From Pseudoalteromonas sp. NBT06-2 (GTDB lineage: Bacteria; Pseudomonadota; Gammaproteobacteria; Enterobacterales; Alteromonadaceae), in NCBI RefSeq assembly GCF_002276045.1, contig NZ_NQMR01000005.1, forward strand, positions 62,001 through 126,000: a stretch of 64,000 nucleotides of DNA, given 5' to 3'. The position numbers and the translations under genes were made by a program. This document shows positions 47,813 through 57,589 of this stretch, piece by piece; position 1 is the stretch's first letter, and the number at the start of each line of letters is the position of its first letter. Below the pieces are notes generated by a model. That model made no database searches. It saw only the letters and a list, made by a program, of their open reading frames with translations, and had not been told where the DNA came from.

Positions 47813-48721
47813 TTAATTTCCTAAAGCAAATTGGTAATAAGCTGTTGTGATTTGTTCGCCCCAAATAAGTCCAATCCAGCCTGCAATAGCAATGTAAGGG
47901 CCAAATGGAATAGGCGTTGCTTTATCTTTACCCTGAATACTTAACAGTGTAATACCAATGATGGCACCCACTAGACTCGATAATAGAATGATCATAGGCA
48001 AAGCTTGCCAACCAAGTAAAGCACCAAACACAGCCATTAATTTAAAGTCACCATACCCCATGCCTTCTTTGCCTGTTACGAGTTTAAATACCCAATAAAC
48101 AGACCAAAAACATAAATAACCCGCCATAGCACCCATAATAGCTTGCGCAGGCGTTATGGTAATACCTAATATTGAAGCTAATAAAGCCAACCAAAGCAAA
48201 GGTAAAGTGATTTGATCTGGCAATAACATGTGATCAATATCAATAAATATCAGTGCAACCAAACACCAAGTAACAACTAAGTAAGTAAAGCTTATTGCTG
48301 TTGGGCCAAAATAATGGGCAATTACAACACTTGTAATGGCAGTTAATAGCTCTATGCTAGGATAACGAATAGAAATAGGGTTATCACAACTGGCGCAGCG
48401 GCCTTTTAAAAATATCCAACTTAGTACTGGGATGTTTTGCCAGGCTTTAATTTTACTTTGACATTGAGGGCAAGTCGAAGCTGGTGTTGCTAGATTAAAA
48501 GTTTTAACATCCTCATTCACATATGGTTTTTTTAAATCATCGGTTAATAATAATTTACATTCATGATGCCATTCATTTTGCATCATTACCGGTAAACGAT
48601 ATATCACCACATTTAAAAAACTACCAATAGATAAACTGACCAAAGCGACAATAAATAAAAAAAATAAAGGACTTTGCGTAAAAATTAAAGTTATATTTTG
48701 TAACAAGCTAAATTCAAACAT
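47813..48721 (-). CDS. pilD: Prepilin peptidase PilD
   Basis: PilD cleaves the leader of type IV prepilins and methylates the new N-terminus; it also serves type II secretion pseudopilins. The 302-residue membrane protein has the zinc cysteines CPQC and CASC (in GRCASCDNPI), and the catalytic aspartates in FIDIDHMLLPD and GYGDFKLM. Eight hydrophobic segments are visible. It begins one base after the pilC stop, so they are one unit. Confidence 0.97.
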   Translation of the reverse strand: MFEFSLLQNITLIFTQSPLFFLFIVALVSLSIGSFLNVVIYRLPVMMQNEWHHECKLLLTDDLKKPYVNEDVKTFNLATPASTCPQCQSKIKAWQNIPVLSWIFLKGRCASCDNPISIRYPSIELLTAITSVVIAHYFGPTAISFTYLVVTWCLVALIFIDIDHMLLPDQITLPLLWLALLASILGITITPAQAIMGAMAGYLCFWSVYWVFKLVTGKEGMGYGDFKLMAVFGALLGWQALPMIILLSSLVGAIIGITLLSIQGKDKATPIPFGPYIAIAGWIGLIWGEQITTAYYQFALGN

Positions 48722-48722
48722 A

Positions 48723-49955
48723 TTAAATAACGGAGCCTAATTCGAAAATAGGTAGATACATAGCGACGATTAAACCACCCACTAGTACGCCTAAAACAGC
48801 CATAATTAAAGGCTCCAATAAAGTAGATAGACCATCAACTGCATCATCAACTTCAGCTTCATATATGGTTGCGACTTTTTCTAACATACTATCTAATGAA
48901 CCTGATTCTTCGCCAATGGCCACCATTTGAATTACCATAGAAGGAAATATATTAGAGTTACGCATGGCAAAATTCATTTGATTACCGGCACTGACTTCTG
49001 CTTTTATTTCTAATATCGCATCACGATAAACAGCATTGCCGGAAGCACCAGCTGCAGAGTCCAATGCTTCTACTAAAGGCACACCGGCGGCAAAGGTCGT
49101 TGATAGGGTTCTTGCATAGCGGGCGACAGCTGCTTTGTTTAATATCATGCCAATTACAGGTAATTTTAAAATTGCTTTATCTGTATTATCTCTAAGCTTT
49201 GGGCTAGCCCTGTGTGCTTGTCTAAAACCATAACCAAATATCCATAAACCGGCTAATATGACCCACCAATAAGCTTGCATAAAATCAGAAATTCCAATTA
49301 CAAATAGTGTAAATGCAGGTAGTTCAGCACCAAATCCTGCAAATACATCTTGAAATTGAGGTACAACAAAAATGAGTAAAATTGATGTAACTATGCCTGC
49401 AATAACTAAGACCGAAGCAGGATAAAACATGGCTTTTTTTATTTTAGACTTTAAAGCTTCGGTTTTTTCTTTATAAATAGCGATACGATCAAAAATACGA
49501 TCTAATGCACCAGAAGATTCACCTGATTGCACTAAGTCACAATAAAGATCATCAAAGTAGAGAGGGTGTTTTCGAAGACTATCACTGAGAGGTTGGCCTG
49601 ATTTTATTTCGGCACCTATATTATTGGTAAGTTTCTGAACCGACTTTTTATCTGAGCCAGATCCTATCATATCAATGGCTTGAACAAGTGGTACTCCAGC
49701 TAAAAGCATAGTAGCAATTTGCCTAGTTAATAAAGCGATATCTTTTGCAGTGATTTTTGGATCTAAAGATAAGCCAAATAATGGTTTTGCTTTTTTCTTT
49801 ACTTTAGAGGGCACGATACCTTGTTGGCGAAGCTTTGCTTTTACACGCGCTGGGCTATCTTCGCTCATTTCTCCTTCTAGCTTTTTACCGCGATTGTTTA
49901 CGCCGATCCATAGGTATATATCTTGCTCTTTTATTTTTACTTTTTTTGTGGCCAT
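48723..49955 (-). CDS. pilC: Type IV pilus inner-membrane platform protein PilC
   Basis: PilC is the inner-membrane platform of the type IV pilus on which the assembly ATPase acts. The 410-residue protein has two GspF domains (LLTRQIATMLLAGVPLVQAI and LSTTFAAGVPLVEALDSAAG) each followed by membrane segments, ending in MAVLGVLVGGLIVAMYLPIF. It lies between pilB and pilD on the minus strand, separated from pilB by 106 bp. Confidence 0.97.
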   Translation of the reverse strand: MATKKVKIKEQDIYLWIGVNNRGKKLEGEMSEDSPARVKAKLRQQGIVPSKVKKKAKPLFGLSLDPKITAKDIALLTRQIATMLLAGVPLVQAIDMIGSGSDKKSVQKLTNNIGAEIKSGQPLSDSLRKHPLYFDDLYCDLVQSGESSGALDRIFDRIAIYKEKTEALKSKIKKAMFYPASVLVIAGIVTSILLIFVVPQFQDVFAGFGAELPAFTLFVIGISDFMQAYWWVILAGLWIFGYGFRQAHRASPKLRDNTDKAILKLPVIGMILNKAAVARYARTLSTTFAAGVPLVEALDSAAGASGNAVYRDAILEIKAEVSAGNQMNFAMRNSNIFPSMVIQMVAIGEESGSLDSMLEKVATIYEAEVDDAVDGLSTLLEPLIMAVLGVLVGGLIVAMYLPIFELGSVI

Positions 49956-50061
49956 ATTTAGCTCTTTATTATACAGAGTTGCTTTGCATCTCTGTTAGGC
50001 CACTTAGTGGCAGTTTTATTTTAATTTATAACATAAACTTTAGTGTATTTAATCGTTTTTG

Positions 50062-51753
50062 TTAAAAACTTGTCACGCGGTTTATTTCAACTAGGCTAGT
50101 TACGCCACTTGCTGCCTTTTTCAATCCAGATTTTCTTAAATTATTGATACCTTCTTGTTCGGCTGCTTCGGCTATTTCTAATGAATTTCCTGAGCGCATA
50201 ATAATTTGTGCAATATTGGGGGTAATGGGCATCACTTCATATATGCCTAATCGACCTTTATAACCATCAGTACAATGTTCACAGCCTACTCCCTTAAAAA
50301 GTGTTAAATTTGGAATGTCATCTTCAAGGTAACCTAAGCGAATAAGCTCTTCCTTTGGTAATGTTTCGGGCTCTTTACAGTGGTGGCATAAGCGACGTGC
50401 AAGACGTTGTGCAATAATTAAAGTAACAGAACTGGCAATATTATAGCAAGGTATACCCATATTAATTAACCGGGTTAGCGTTTCTGGGGCTGAGTTAGTA
50501 TGTAAGGTCGATAATACTAAATGTCCTGTTTGTGCCGCTTTTATAGATATTTCAGCGGTTTCTAAGTCACGAATTTCACCTACCATCACGATATCAGGAT
50601 CTTGACGTAAAAAAGCCCTTAATGCATTAGCAAATGTCATATCGGCGCGAACATTTATTTGAACTTGGTTGACACCAACTAAGTTTATTTCTACCGGATC
50701 TTCTGCTGTGGATATATTACGTTCTGGCTTGTTAAGTATATTTAAACCCGTATAGAGAGAGACTGTTTTACCTGAACCCGTAGGACCTGTGACTAATATC
50801 ATGCCTTGAGGTTGTGCTAAGGCAGTTAGGTATAATTCTTTTTGTTCTGGTTCATAACCTAATACATCTATGCCTAACATAGCGCTTGATGAATCAAGAA
50901 TACGCATTACGACTTTTTCGCCCCACAATGTTGGTAGGGTACTGACACGGAAGTCGATACTTTTCTTTTTATTTATTTTTAATTTGATGCGACCATCTTG
51001 CGGTTTGCGTTTTTCAGCTAAATCCATGTGTGACATTACTTTGATACGTGCAGAGATACGACTTTCTAATCCTATCGGTGGGTTTGCAATCTCATGTAAT
51101 ACACCATCTATACGAAAACGAATACGATACATATGTTCATAAGGTTCAAAATGTAAATCAGACGCACCGCGCTTAATCGCATCCATCAAAATTTTATTAA
51201 TGTAAACAATAATAGGCGCATCATCTTCTTTACTATTTACATCGGTAGATAAATTATTCTTTTTATCACTTTCTGCAGAGTCACCATCCAACTCAGCCAT
51301 TTGAGCGTCGGTTAGCTCTAATGCAGAAGTCGAATCAAATAATGATTCAATGGCAAGTTCAAGTTGATCGTAGCTCACGACTATCACTTCACTTTGCATA
51401 CCTGTATTGAATTCATAGTCTTCAAAGGCATCAAAGTTGGTCGGGTCGCTGGTCGCTAAATAAAGTGTTTTTCCTTTAACAGATATCGGTAATACATGAT
51501 GCTTTTTTATGAGCTTTTCATTAAGTATTTTTTCATTAGGTAAAAGGGTGGTATCAAAATCAGTTAAATCTAATAAAGGGGCATGAAAAAGTTGCGAAGC
51601 ACGTTGGGCAAGTTCAGTTGCGGATAAATTAGACTCCCTACAAATCAGTTCGGCCACAGAAATATTGTCAGTATTTTCAGCTTTACTGATTTTTTCAAAA
51701 TCCAGTACACCTAAGTGCACTAATTTACGTATTAAAGGAGAGTTTATTAACAT
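50062..51753 (-). CDS. pilB: Type IV pilus assembly ATPase PilB
   Basis: PilB powers pilus extension. The 563-residue protein has an N-terminal MshEN-like domain ([20 protein letters not shown]...). The GspE-type ATPase has Walker [19 protein letters not shown], the Asp box and [14 protein letters not shown], and the His box [15 protein letters not shown]. The zinc tetracysteine CHHC and GCEHC is followed by [14 protein letters not shown]. It is followed by pilC and preceded by the ligase-like gene on the same strand. Confidence 0.97.
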   Translation of the reverse strand: MLINSPLIRKLVHLGVLDFEKISKAENTDNISVAELICRESNLSATELAQRASQLFHAPLLDLTDFDTTLLPNEKILNEKLIKKHHVLPISVKGKTLYLATSDPTNFDAFEDYEFNTGMQSEVIVVSYDQLELAIESLFDSTSALELTDAQMAELDGDSAESDKKNNLSTDVNSKEDDAPIIVYINKILMDAIKRGASDLHFEPYEHMYRIRFRIDGVLHEIANPPIGLESRISARIKVMSHMDLAEKRKPQDGRIKLKINKKKSIDFRVSTLPTLWGEKVVMRILDSSSAMLGIDVLGYEPEQKELYLTALAQPQGMILVTGPTGSGKTVSLYTGLNILNKPERNISTAEDPVEINLVGVNQVQINVRADMTFANALRAFLRQDPDIVMVGEIRDLETAEISIKAAQTGHLVLSTLHTNSAPETLTRLINMGIPCYNIASSVTLIIAQRLARRLCHHCKEPETLPKEELIRLGYLEDDIPNLTLFKGVGCEHCTDGYKGRLGIYEVMPITPNIAQIIMRSGNSLEIAEAAEQEGINNLRKSGLKKAASGVTSLVEINRVTSF

Positions 51754-51837
51754 TATTATCAGAGATTAAATATTCATAATTGTATTTCAATAGATTATAG
51801 TAATTAAGTCAATATAAATGATTGTTATCCATAATTA

Positions 51838-53205
51838 TTAAAGTTCAAACCTTTTACCTACAGACCAAAATCTAGGACCTACGATATAACCTTGTTCGGG
51901 ATCAATGATATCGTAGGATTTCAAACATAAATACAGATATGTGGTTAATAAAATGAAAGATAGAATACATAATATTACTTTGATACTTTTATTTTTTGAG
52001 ATTGTTAATGGTACTTTTTTATTTATTCTGCCTAGTAAAATACCCCAAGTAACAAATATCAAGGTTTGTGAAACAGGCATTACATGAACTCCAGAAACAA
52101 AAGAGTATGTTATTCCCCCAAGCCACGAATAAAAAACAGTTGCTGTTAGCTTATCTTTTTTATATTTTTTTAAATGTTTGTAGCTTTGTTTAATGGTGTT
52201 TGAAATTAAGAGTATTATTGCTACTAAAGCAAGCCCGCCCCACTCATTCAATATTTCAATGAGGGAATTATGAGGATGTCCAAAAGGGCTTGAATTATTA
52301 ATTGATATTTCAAAAATTCCAGGGCCGTTACCTAAAATAAGTTGACCCCAGTTAAGTTCAGACACAGTAAGTAACCAAATTTCATATCGTCCGCTAGTCG
52401 TTGTTTTTATGACTTCAATTTCACTATTTGTTAAGTGGTTTAGATATAAAAAAAGTAGATAGCTAAATACACTAATATAAATACTGGTAATAGCTTGTTT
52501 TTTTAAGCTTGAATTCGATAAAACAATGAAACATAACACTACTGTCCATGAAAGTAATGCCCCTCGAGCATGCCCTATAAACATAAGTAATAAGTTAAGC
52601 GCAATCGAAAATATAATTAACTTATTTATATGTTTATTTTTTAATAATAATAGAAGGAGTGGTAAAATAAAAATTTGCACTTGATTGAAAAATCGAACAT
52701 TAATAAAGCCCACGTAAATGTTAAAACGATTAAGCCCTGAACCGTCGTAAAGGCTAAATAGAATATTTAAAAAGCATATTAAAATTAGGCTAATATGTGC
52801 GGCAACTAAAATATAAATAAAGCATAAAACTGCTTGCTTTGTTTTTATATTGGTACTAACTATTAATAAGTGAAATAACAACATAAAATGTATAATATAC
52901 ATTAAACTAAATAAATTTTCATCACTGAAGAACATTGATAATAAACCACATGTTAAAAAATATAGTATTAGTAGAGAGTTATTTTTAGTTATATTTAGTT
53001 CAAGTCTTGGTTTTTTTATAAATCGGCACAAAGCAAAAATAAAAACAGAAACATTTAATATAATTTGAAAAATACGCTGATGATTATGATAATCATAAGA
53101 TAGTATTGGGATGAGTGGAATTAATACCGAGCAAAAATAAGCTCCTAAAAAGAGAGCTATGAAATTTTGATTGTTGATTATTGATTTTAATTTTTCTATT
53201 GGCAA
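51838..53205 (-). CDS. Wzy_C/O-antigen-ligase-like membrane protein, probable pilin O-glycosylase (TfpO/PilO-like)
   Basis: The 455-residue protein has about eleven hydrophobic segments. A periplasmic loop carries the Wzy_C signature GHPHNSLIEILNEWGGLAL, which is found in WaaL ligases and pilin oligosaccharyltransferases. In Pseudomonas aeruginosa 1244 and Acinetobacter, the gene next to pilA encodes such a protein (PilO/TfpO), which attaches a glycan to the C-terminal serine of pilin. Here it lies 78 bp after the pilA stop, in the same position, and PilA ends in serine. A role in lipopolysaccharide assembly is the alternative. The N-terminus is very AT-rich. No ribosome site was clear. Confidence 0.7.
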   Translation of the reverse strand: MPIEKLKSIINNQNFIALFLGAYFCSVLIPLIPILSYDYHNHQRIFQIILNVSVFIFALCRFIKKPRLELNITKNNSLLILYFLTCGLLSMFFSDENLFSLMYIIHFMLLFHLLIVSTNIKTKQAVLCFIYILVAAHISLILICFLNILFSLYDGSGLNRFNIYVGFINVRFFNQVQIFILPLLLLLLKNKHINKLIIFSIALNLLLMFIGHARGALLSWTVVLCFIVLSNSSLKKQAITSIYISVFSYLLFLYLNHLTNSEIEVIKTTTSGRYEIWLLTVSELNWGQLILGNGPGIFEISINNSSPFGHPHNSLIEILNEWGGLALVAIILLISNTIKQSYKHLKKYKKDKLTATVFYSWLGGITYSFVSGVHVMPVSQTLIFVTWGILLGRINKKVPLTISKNKSIKVILCILSFILLTTYLYLCLKSYDIIDPEQGYIVGPRFWSVGKRFEL

Positions 53206-53240
53206 TTTAAAAATCTAATATTTATTTAATTAAAAGTAAT

Positions 53241-53262
53241 AAAAAACGCCCATTAGGGCGTT
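53241..53262 (-). terminator. Intrinsic terminator downstream of pilA
   Basis: AAAACGCCC, loop ATTA, GGGCGTTTT: a 9-bp stem ending in T, 22 bp after the pilA stop. Read-through would be needed for the ligase gene from the pilA promoter. Confidence 0.85.
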
Positions 53263-53283
53263 TTATTTATAACTTAAATCAAT

Positions 53284-53709
53284 TTACGAATGAGGACAGC
53301 TTTTTGGTGCTAACGCTTGACCATCAGATGTAGTTATTGCTGTTGTTTTACAACTCCAAGCGCCATCAGGTGCTCTTGTCCAAGTTAAAACAGCACCCGC
53401 TATTTGAGTTGGAGCACTTTGAGCGGCACAAGCAATTGTTGTATTTGTAATCGTAAAATCACAGTTTCCTGAGTCAGCTGGGGCTAAAGCTGTGGCTGGA
53501 GTATCTCCATTATTTTTTAATACTTCAAATTCTGTTTTTAGAGCTGAAATTTCAGCTAAGCCAGCGGTTAATTTAGACTGAGCTTGATAGTTCGAGTAAG
53601 CAGGCAACGCAACCGCAGCCAAAATACCGATAATTGCGACTACAATCATTAATTCAATTAGAGTGAAACCCTTTTGGGCTTTTTGTTTTATGTTTTTCAT
53701 ATTTTGCAT
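53284..53709 (-). CDS. pilA: Type IV major pilin PilA
   Basis: PilA forms the pilus fibre. The 141-residue prepilin has a 14-residue leader ending in QKG, then [20 protein letters not shown] with the essential Glu5 and the hydrophobic assembly helix. The mature protein is about 127 residues. Its C-terminal part has cysteines in SGNC, IAC, WSC and KSC, which can form the disulphide loop, and ends Cys-Pro-His-Ser, a C-terminal serine. AGGAG precedes ATG 53709 by about six bases; longer starts are unsupported. It is beside nadC as in many Gammaproteobacteria. The gap 53710-54169 contains its promoter region and an AC-rich inverted repeat, but no gene. Confidence 0.96.
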   Translation of the reverse strand: MQNMKNIKQKAQKGFTLIELMIVVAIIGILAAVALPAYSNYQAQSKLTAGLAEISALKTEFEVLKNNGDTPATALAPADSGNCDFTITNTTIACAAQSAPTQIAGAVLTWTRAPDGAWSCKTTAITTSDGQALAPKSCPHS

Positions 53710-54169
53710 TGTTACTCTCCTAAGGGGTCTAAATGTCAAATGTGCTATGTTATAGAGTTGTCAATGTTAAGTCTCTAAAATACGCATTCAGTTTAGTATA
53801 GTTAAAATTCTCTAATGAGAAAGTGTGTATGTGAGTTTTGATGCACTTCCATTTTAACTCATAGATACAATTATAAACTCAGAGTAAATTATTTATTGAT
53901 TGTATTACTAAAATCAATAAAACCACCTACCTCTTTATCATTAGAGGTGGCTCCATGTACCCCTTAATTGTTATTAGATGCTATCATGCAGTAATACATA
54001 TTGGTAGTTTATTAGTTAATTTCTGTAACAAACTTGTATTCTAGCTTGTATTTACAGCGAAACGTTATTTTAAAATACACATTATGTTACTTTTTGTACT
54101 CATGCTGTTTTTATGGTTGATGTTTTATGAACTATATTTTATAAACCATGTTTCATGAGCAATTTTGTA

Positions 54170-55069
54170 TTAGTTATTGCTAAAGCGCATTGATAAGTCT
54201 ACGGCATTTACATGTTTTGTTAATGCACCGCTTGATATGAAATCGACACCTGCTTGAGAGTATTGTTTTAATGTTTCGATAGTCATATTGCCTGAGACTT
54301 CTAATTTAGCGCGTTTATCGGTAAAAGTGACCGCTTGTTGAATTTGCTCAACGGTAAAGTTATCTAGCATAATGATATCAGCCCCCGCATTGATTGCTTG
54401 CTCTAGTTCGGCAAAGTTCTCTACTTCTACCTCTATTTTGATGCTAGGGTTATCTTGTTTGGCAATACTGTGTTTTGCCGCTGTAACTGCTTGGTTAATA
54501 CCACCACAGGCTGCAATATGGTTTTCCTTTATGAGAAACGCATCAAAAAGTCCGATTCTGTGATTTTGACCACCACCACATTTTACGGCATATTTTTGTA
54601 ATTGTCTCAAACCTGGTAAGGTTTTACGGGTATCGAGTAATTGCGTTGTTGTGCCTTCAAGCTCTTTGACACATAGTGAGGTTGTCGTGGCAGTACCTGA
54701 TAAGGTTTGTACAAAATTAAGTGCTGTGCGCTCGGCTGTTAAAATCGCTCTTGCGCTACCAGTGGCTATAAATAATATGCTATTGGCTTTTACTGCGTCA
54801 CCGTCATTGATTAAAAATTCAAGTGTTACGTCAGAATTTGACAGGATATTAACTTGTTTAAATACTTCTTCAACTAATGCTTTACCACAAAAAATGCAAT
54901 CTTCACGTGTAATGACAATGGCATTGGCAGTTTGTGTGTGCGGAATTAATAATGCGGTTATATCTCCAGTAGTACTGAGACCTGACGATGTATCATCTTT
55001 GTCGGTATTTAAATCTTCGTCTAATGCAAGTTTAACAAGTTTGCTTATTAAGTCTGGTGAGAGTGACAT
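54170..55069 (-). CDS. nadC: Nicotinate-nucleotide pyrophosphorylase, carboxylating
   Basis: NadC forms nicotinate mononucleotide from quinolinate in NAD synthesis. The 299-residue protein has the FCGKALVEEVF region, ALNFVQTLSGTATTT, the signature TRKTLPGLRQLQKYAVKCGG, HRIGLFDAFLIKENH and VEVENFAELEQAI. The start at 55069 fits the family. It is upstream of pilA on the same strand, as in Pseudomonas and related genera, where nadC and pilA neighbour ampD, which is not seen here. Confidence 0.97.
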   Translation of the reverse strand: MSLSPDLISKLVKLALDEDLNTDKDDTSSGLSTTGDITALLIPHTQTANAIVITREDCIFCGKALVEEVFKQVNILSNSDVTLEFLINDGDAVKANSILFIATGSARAILTAERTALNFVQTLSGTATTTSLCVKELEGTTTQLLDTRKTLPGLRQLQKYAVKCGGGQNHRIGLFDAFLIKENHIAACGGINQAVTAAKHSIAKQDNPSIKIEVEVENFAELEQAINAGADIIMLDNFTVEQIQQAVTFTDKRAKLEVSGNMTIETLKQYSQAGVDFISSGALTKHVNAVDLSMRFSNN

Positions 55070-55268
55070 TATTAATTCTCTATGATGGAAAATTTACTTG
55101 GTAAAATTTTTTACCAAAATTATTTTGTGCTATATTCATTTTTTTCAGTCTATTTCTATATTAGAGCTGAGCCAATAGTTGAGCGATACTAACAAATTAT
55201 CCCAGACTGCAAAGTTGAATTTAAACTAAAAAAACCTGACGTAGGGAGTATTGGTATTTTACCTGTAT

Positions 55269-56162
55269 TTAAACTCTGATACTAGGGGTTGCTGCCACTC
55301 GATAAATATCTTTTGCGTTATCAAAACTGATTGCTTGCCAAATATTATTTGGTAAATTTAAATCTAAGTAACTTTGCCATAAATCAGTGTAGCTTTTACT
55401 GAATAAACAAAGCGGAAAGTTACTTGCTAGCATGATTCTGTTCTCACCTAGGCTATTAATTAAATGATTAATTATTTTTTGTAACCATAATTGTTCATAT
55501 TGTCTATTATCCATTTCCCAGCCAGAACATTTAATATGTATGTTTGATAAAGAAGATAAAATAGTCACCGCCCGTTGCCAAAGGTGGTACTTGTCTTTTG
55601 TCACTAAACCACAATGATTTATGACTATTTTTAAGTTTGGTAAATTGTTAGCGTAATAGGTGAGTTGTTCAGTCGATTTTAGATCATGGATTTCGAATTG
55701 CGCTTCAAAAATTAAATTTTTTTCTGCTAGGGTTGTTAAGTTGCTTAATATATTTTCATTAAATATTAAGTCAATATCATCACCTTCCATTATATGGCGA
55801 ATACCTATTAACAGGCTTTTACAGTGTGATTGTAAATGAGTTAACTGCGCGTTGAATTTTTTAGCTGGCAATGCCATATCTATAAAAGCAATGGCTTTAA
55901 AAGGGGTTTGAGTGATTGTTGATTTTAATAAGTTAATTTCTTTAATGGGAAACTCATTATCAAAACCGGCTTCGATGTGTACTATGCCTTCAAGTGTAAA
56001 GTGACTATTTAATGTTAAATCTCTTTCGGTAAAACTTTTTTGAATAATATGTTTATCAGACCCAAAGGGTGGGTTATTTGGATGTAGCCATTGATATTGA
56101 CCTTTTGATAAATCAAATAAGTGAATATGTGGATCTATTATTTTATATTTTTTATTTACCAT
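55269..56162 (-). CDS. Amidohydrolase-2 family protein
   Basis: The 297-residue protein is of the amidohydrolase-2 superfamily (metal-dependent hydrolases such as lactonases and decarboxylases). It has the N-terminal metal motif IDPHIHLFD, VHIEAG, GIRHIMEGDD, VINHCGLV and the C-terminal LASNFPLCLF, where the family has SNFPxD or SDxP. The last aspartate of that motif is replaced, so activity cannot be assumed. It stands alone between nadC and slyD, about 200 bp from nadC. Confidence 0.8.
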   Translation of the reverse strand: MVNKKYKIIDPHIHLFDLSKGQYQWLHPNNPPFGSDKHIIQKSFTERDLTLNSHFTLEGIVHIEAGFDNEFPIKEINLLKSTITQTPFKAIAFIDMALPAKKFNAQLTHLQSHCKSLLIGIRHIMEGDDIDLIFNENILSNLTTLAEKNLIFEAQFEIHDLKSTEQLTYYANNLPNLKIVINHCGLVTKDKYHLWQRAVTILSSLSNIHIKCSGWEMDNRQYEQLWLQKIINHLINSLGENRIMLASNFPLCLFSKSYTDLWQSYLDLNLPNNIWQAISFDNAKDIYRVAATPSIRV

Positions 56163-56323
56163 ATGGTCTACTCAGTTTGGCATCTGCGTTTTAATTTTAT
56201 ATTAATTAGGTGAATTCAATAATATGCATTTCAAATGCAAAAAATATTATTGAATTAAGTTGTATCAAGGCCTTTTAGTTAAACCGCAGGCAATGGTTAA
56301 TAGCAAGATGCGAAGCTGATTGG

Positions 56324-56830
56324 TTAGTGCCCACAACCGCCAGTGCCATGTACATGTCCGTGAGATAACTCTTCTTCAGTTGCTTCTCTAACAGTGTTAA
56401 TTTCAATAGCAAATGTCAGTGTTTTACCTGCTAATGGATGGTTTAAATCACAATCAGCATTAAATTTACCCACTTTCATAATGGTCACTTGGCGACGGCC
56501 TTGATCCGTTTCAACAAAGGCATTCATACCCGCTTTCCAGATGTTTACTTTTTTCTTAGTGGGTGTGCCAGAACCATCTTGTAAATGTTTTAATGGGATC
56601 CTTTGTTGTAAATCATCTTGTCGTTCACCGTATGAATCTTCAGGTGAAAGTGTGAGCTCAAACTTATCTCCAATTGCTTTACCTTCAATGGCATTTTCTA
56701 AACCTAGCAGCATCGCATTATGGCCATGTAAATATTGTAGAGGTTCAGACGCGTGACTATTTTCAATTTCAACGCCATTTTCAGTCAGCGTGTAATGGAA
56801 TTCAACAACAGAGTTTTTGCTTATAGACAT
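56324..56830 (-). CDS. slyD: FKBP-type peptidyl-prolyl isomerase SlyD
   Basis: SlyD is a cytoplasmic prolyl isomerase and chaperone that also binds nickel. The 168-residue protein has VVEFHYTLTENGVEIENSHA, PLQYLHGHNAMLLGLENAI, the insert-in-flap region with FVETDQG and REATEEELSHGHVHG, and a short His/Cys-rich C-terminal tail ending GGCGH. The E. coli tail is longer; this one has fewer metal ligands. The gap to the pilin gene (56831-57146) holds nothing I can name apart from the pilin's own promoter region. Confidence 0.93.
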   Translation of the reverse strand: MSISKNSVVEFHYTLTENGVEIENSHASEPLQYLHGHNAMLLGLENAIEGKAIGDKFELTLSPEDSYGERQDDLQQRIPLKHLQDGSGTPTKKKVNIWKAGMNAFVETDQGRRQVTIMKVGKFNADCDLNHPLAGKTLTFAIEINTVREATEEELSHGHVHGTGGCGH

Positions 56831-57146
56831 AATATTTCAGTTTATTTATTCATTTTGATAATTGTACTGGAATATCAAGAAAAAAGAGAATGTTAAAAGG
56901 GTTTATTTTAATTGAAATCGGTTCTTTTTTAGAGGAGAATTGTTAATTGATTTAGAAAAACCGTATGTAAATAATTCAATCGACATTAATATTATGACAA
57001 GCTAACTTTTTGATTTTATATTTAAAAAAGAATTTAAAGACTTCAGTTTAATTGTTTGTAAATCTAATGTTTATTTTTACTTAGAATTAGGCTGATTTTT
57101 CTAGTAATATAATGATTTATCTCAAGTATCAATGGAGAGAAAAATC

Positions 57147-57554
57147 ATGAAAAAGAGTAAAGGTTTTACTTTGATGGAGCTGATGATTGTAGTATCAATT
57201 ATAGGTATATTGGCAACCGTGGCATTGCCTATTTTTCAAAGTTATATTGTTAAATCACAAGCAATGATTGCGTTATCAGAAATTTCATCTGGAAAAGTTG
57301 GCTTTGAAGTATCTGTTAATAATGGTGGTACTCCAAGTCTGGTGCCTTCAGAATTAAATTTTATAGGTATCACAACCAATTCGAGCCTTTGTAATATTGA
57401 AGTCACCTCAACAAAGATAAAATGTACAACAAAAAATGGTAACGCTGATAAATTTGATGGCAAAGTTATTCTTTTGACAAGAAATTCTTCCTCTGGAACT
57501 TGGAATTGCACTAGTGATTTAGATGATGAATATAAACCAAAAGGGTGTATTTAA
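57147..57554 (+). CDS. Second type IV pilin
   Basis: A prepilin of 135 residues with a six-residue leader MKKSKG and the class III signature FTLMELMIVVSIIGILATVA; Glu5 of the mature protein is present. The C-terminal part has cysteines in SLC, IKC, WNC and KGC. GGAGAG precedes ATG 57147; a longer frame from 57132 is not needed. It is a lone gene on the plus strand, 35 bp from the convergent mltD. It differs from PilA over most of the C-terminal half and could be a minor pilin or an alternative major pilin. Confidence 0.88.
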   Translation: MKKSKGFTLMELMIVVSIIGILATVALPIFQSYIVKSQAMIALSEISSGKVGFEVSVNNGGTPSLVPSELNFIGITTNSSLCNIEVTSTKIKCTTKNGNADKFDGKVILLTRNSSSGTWNCTSDLDDEYKPKGCI

Positions 57555-57589
57555 AGCCCGAACTCTATAGGAGGCAGATTTATTTTAAC

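Noticed and set aside
53919-53950. Terminator from the CCACCT...AGGTGG inverted repeat upstream of pilA
   Set aside because: Two alternative stems are possible and no T-run follows on either strand; its role is unclear.
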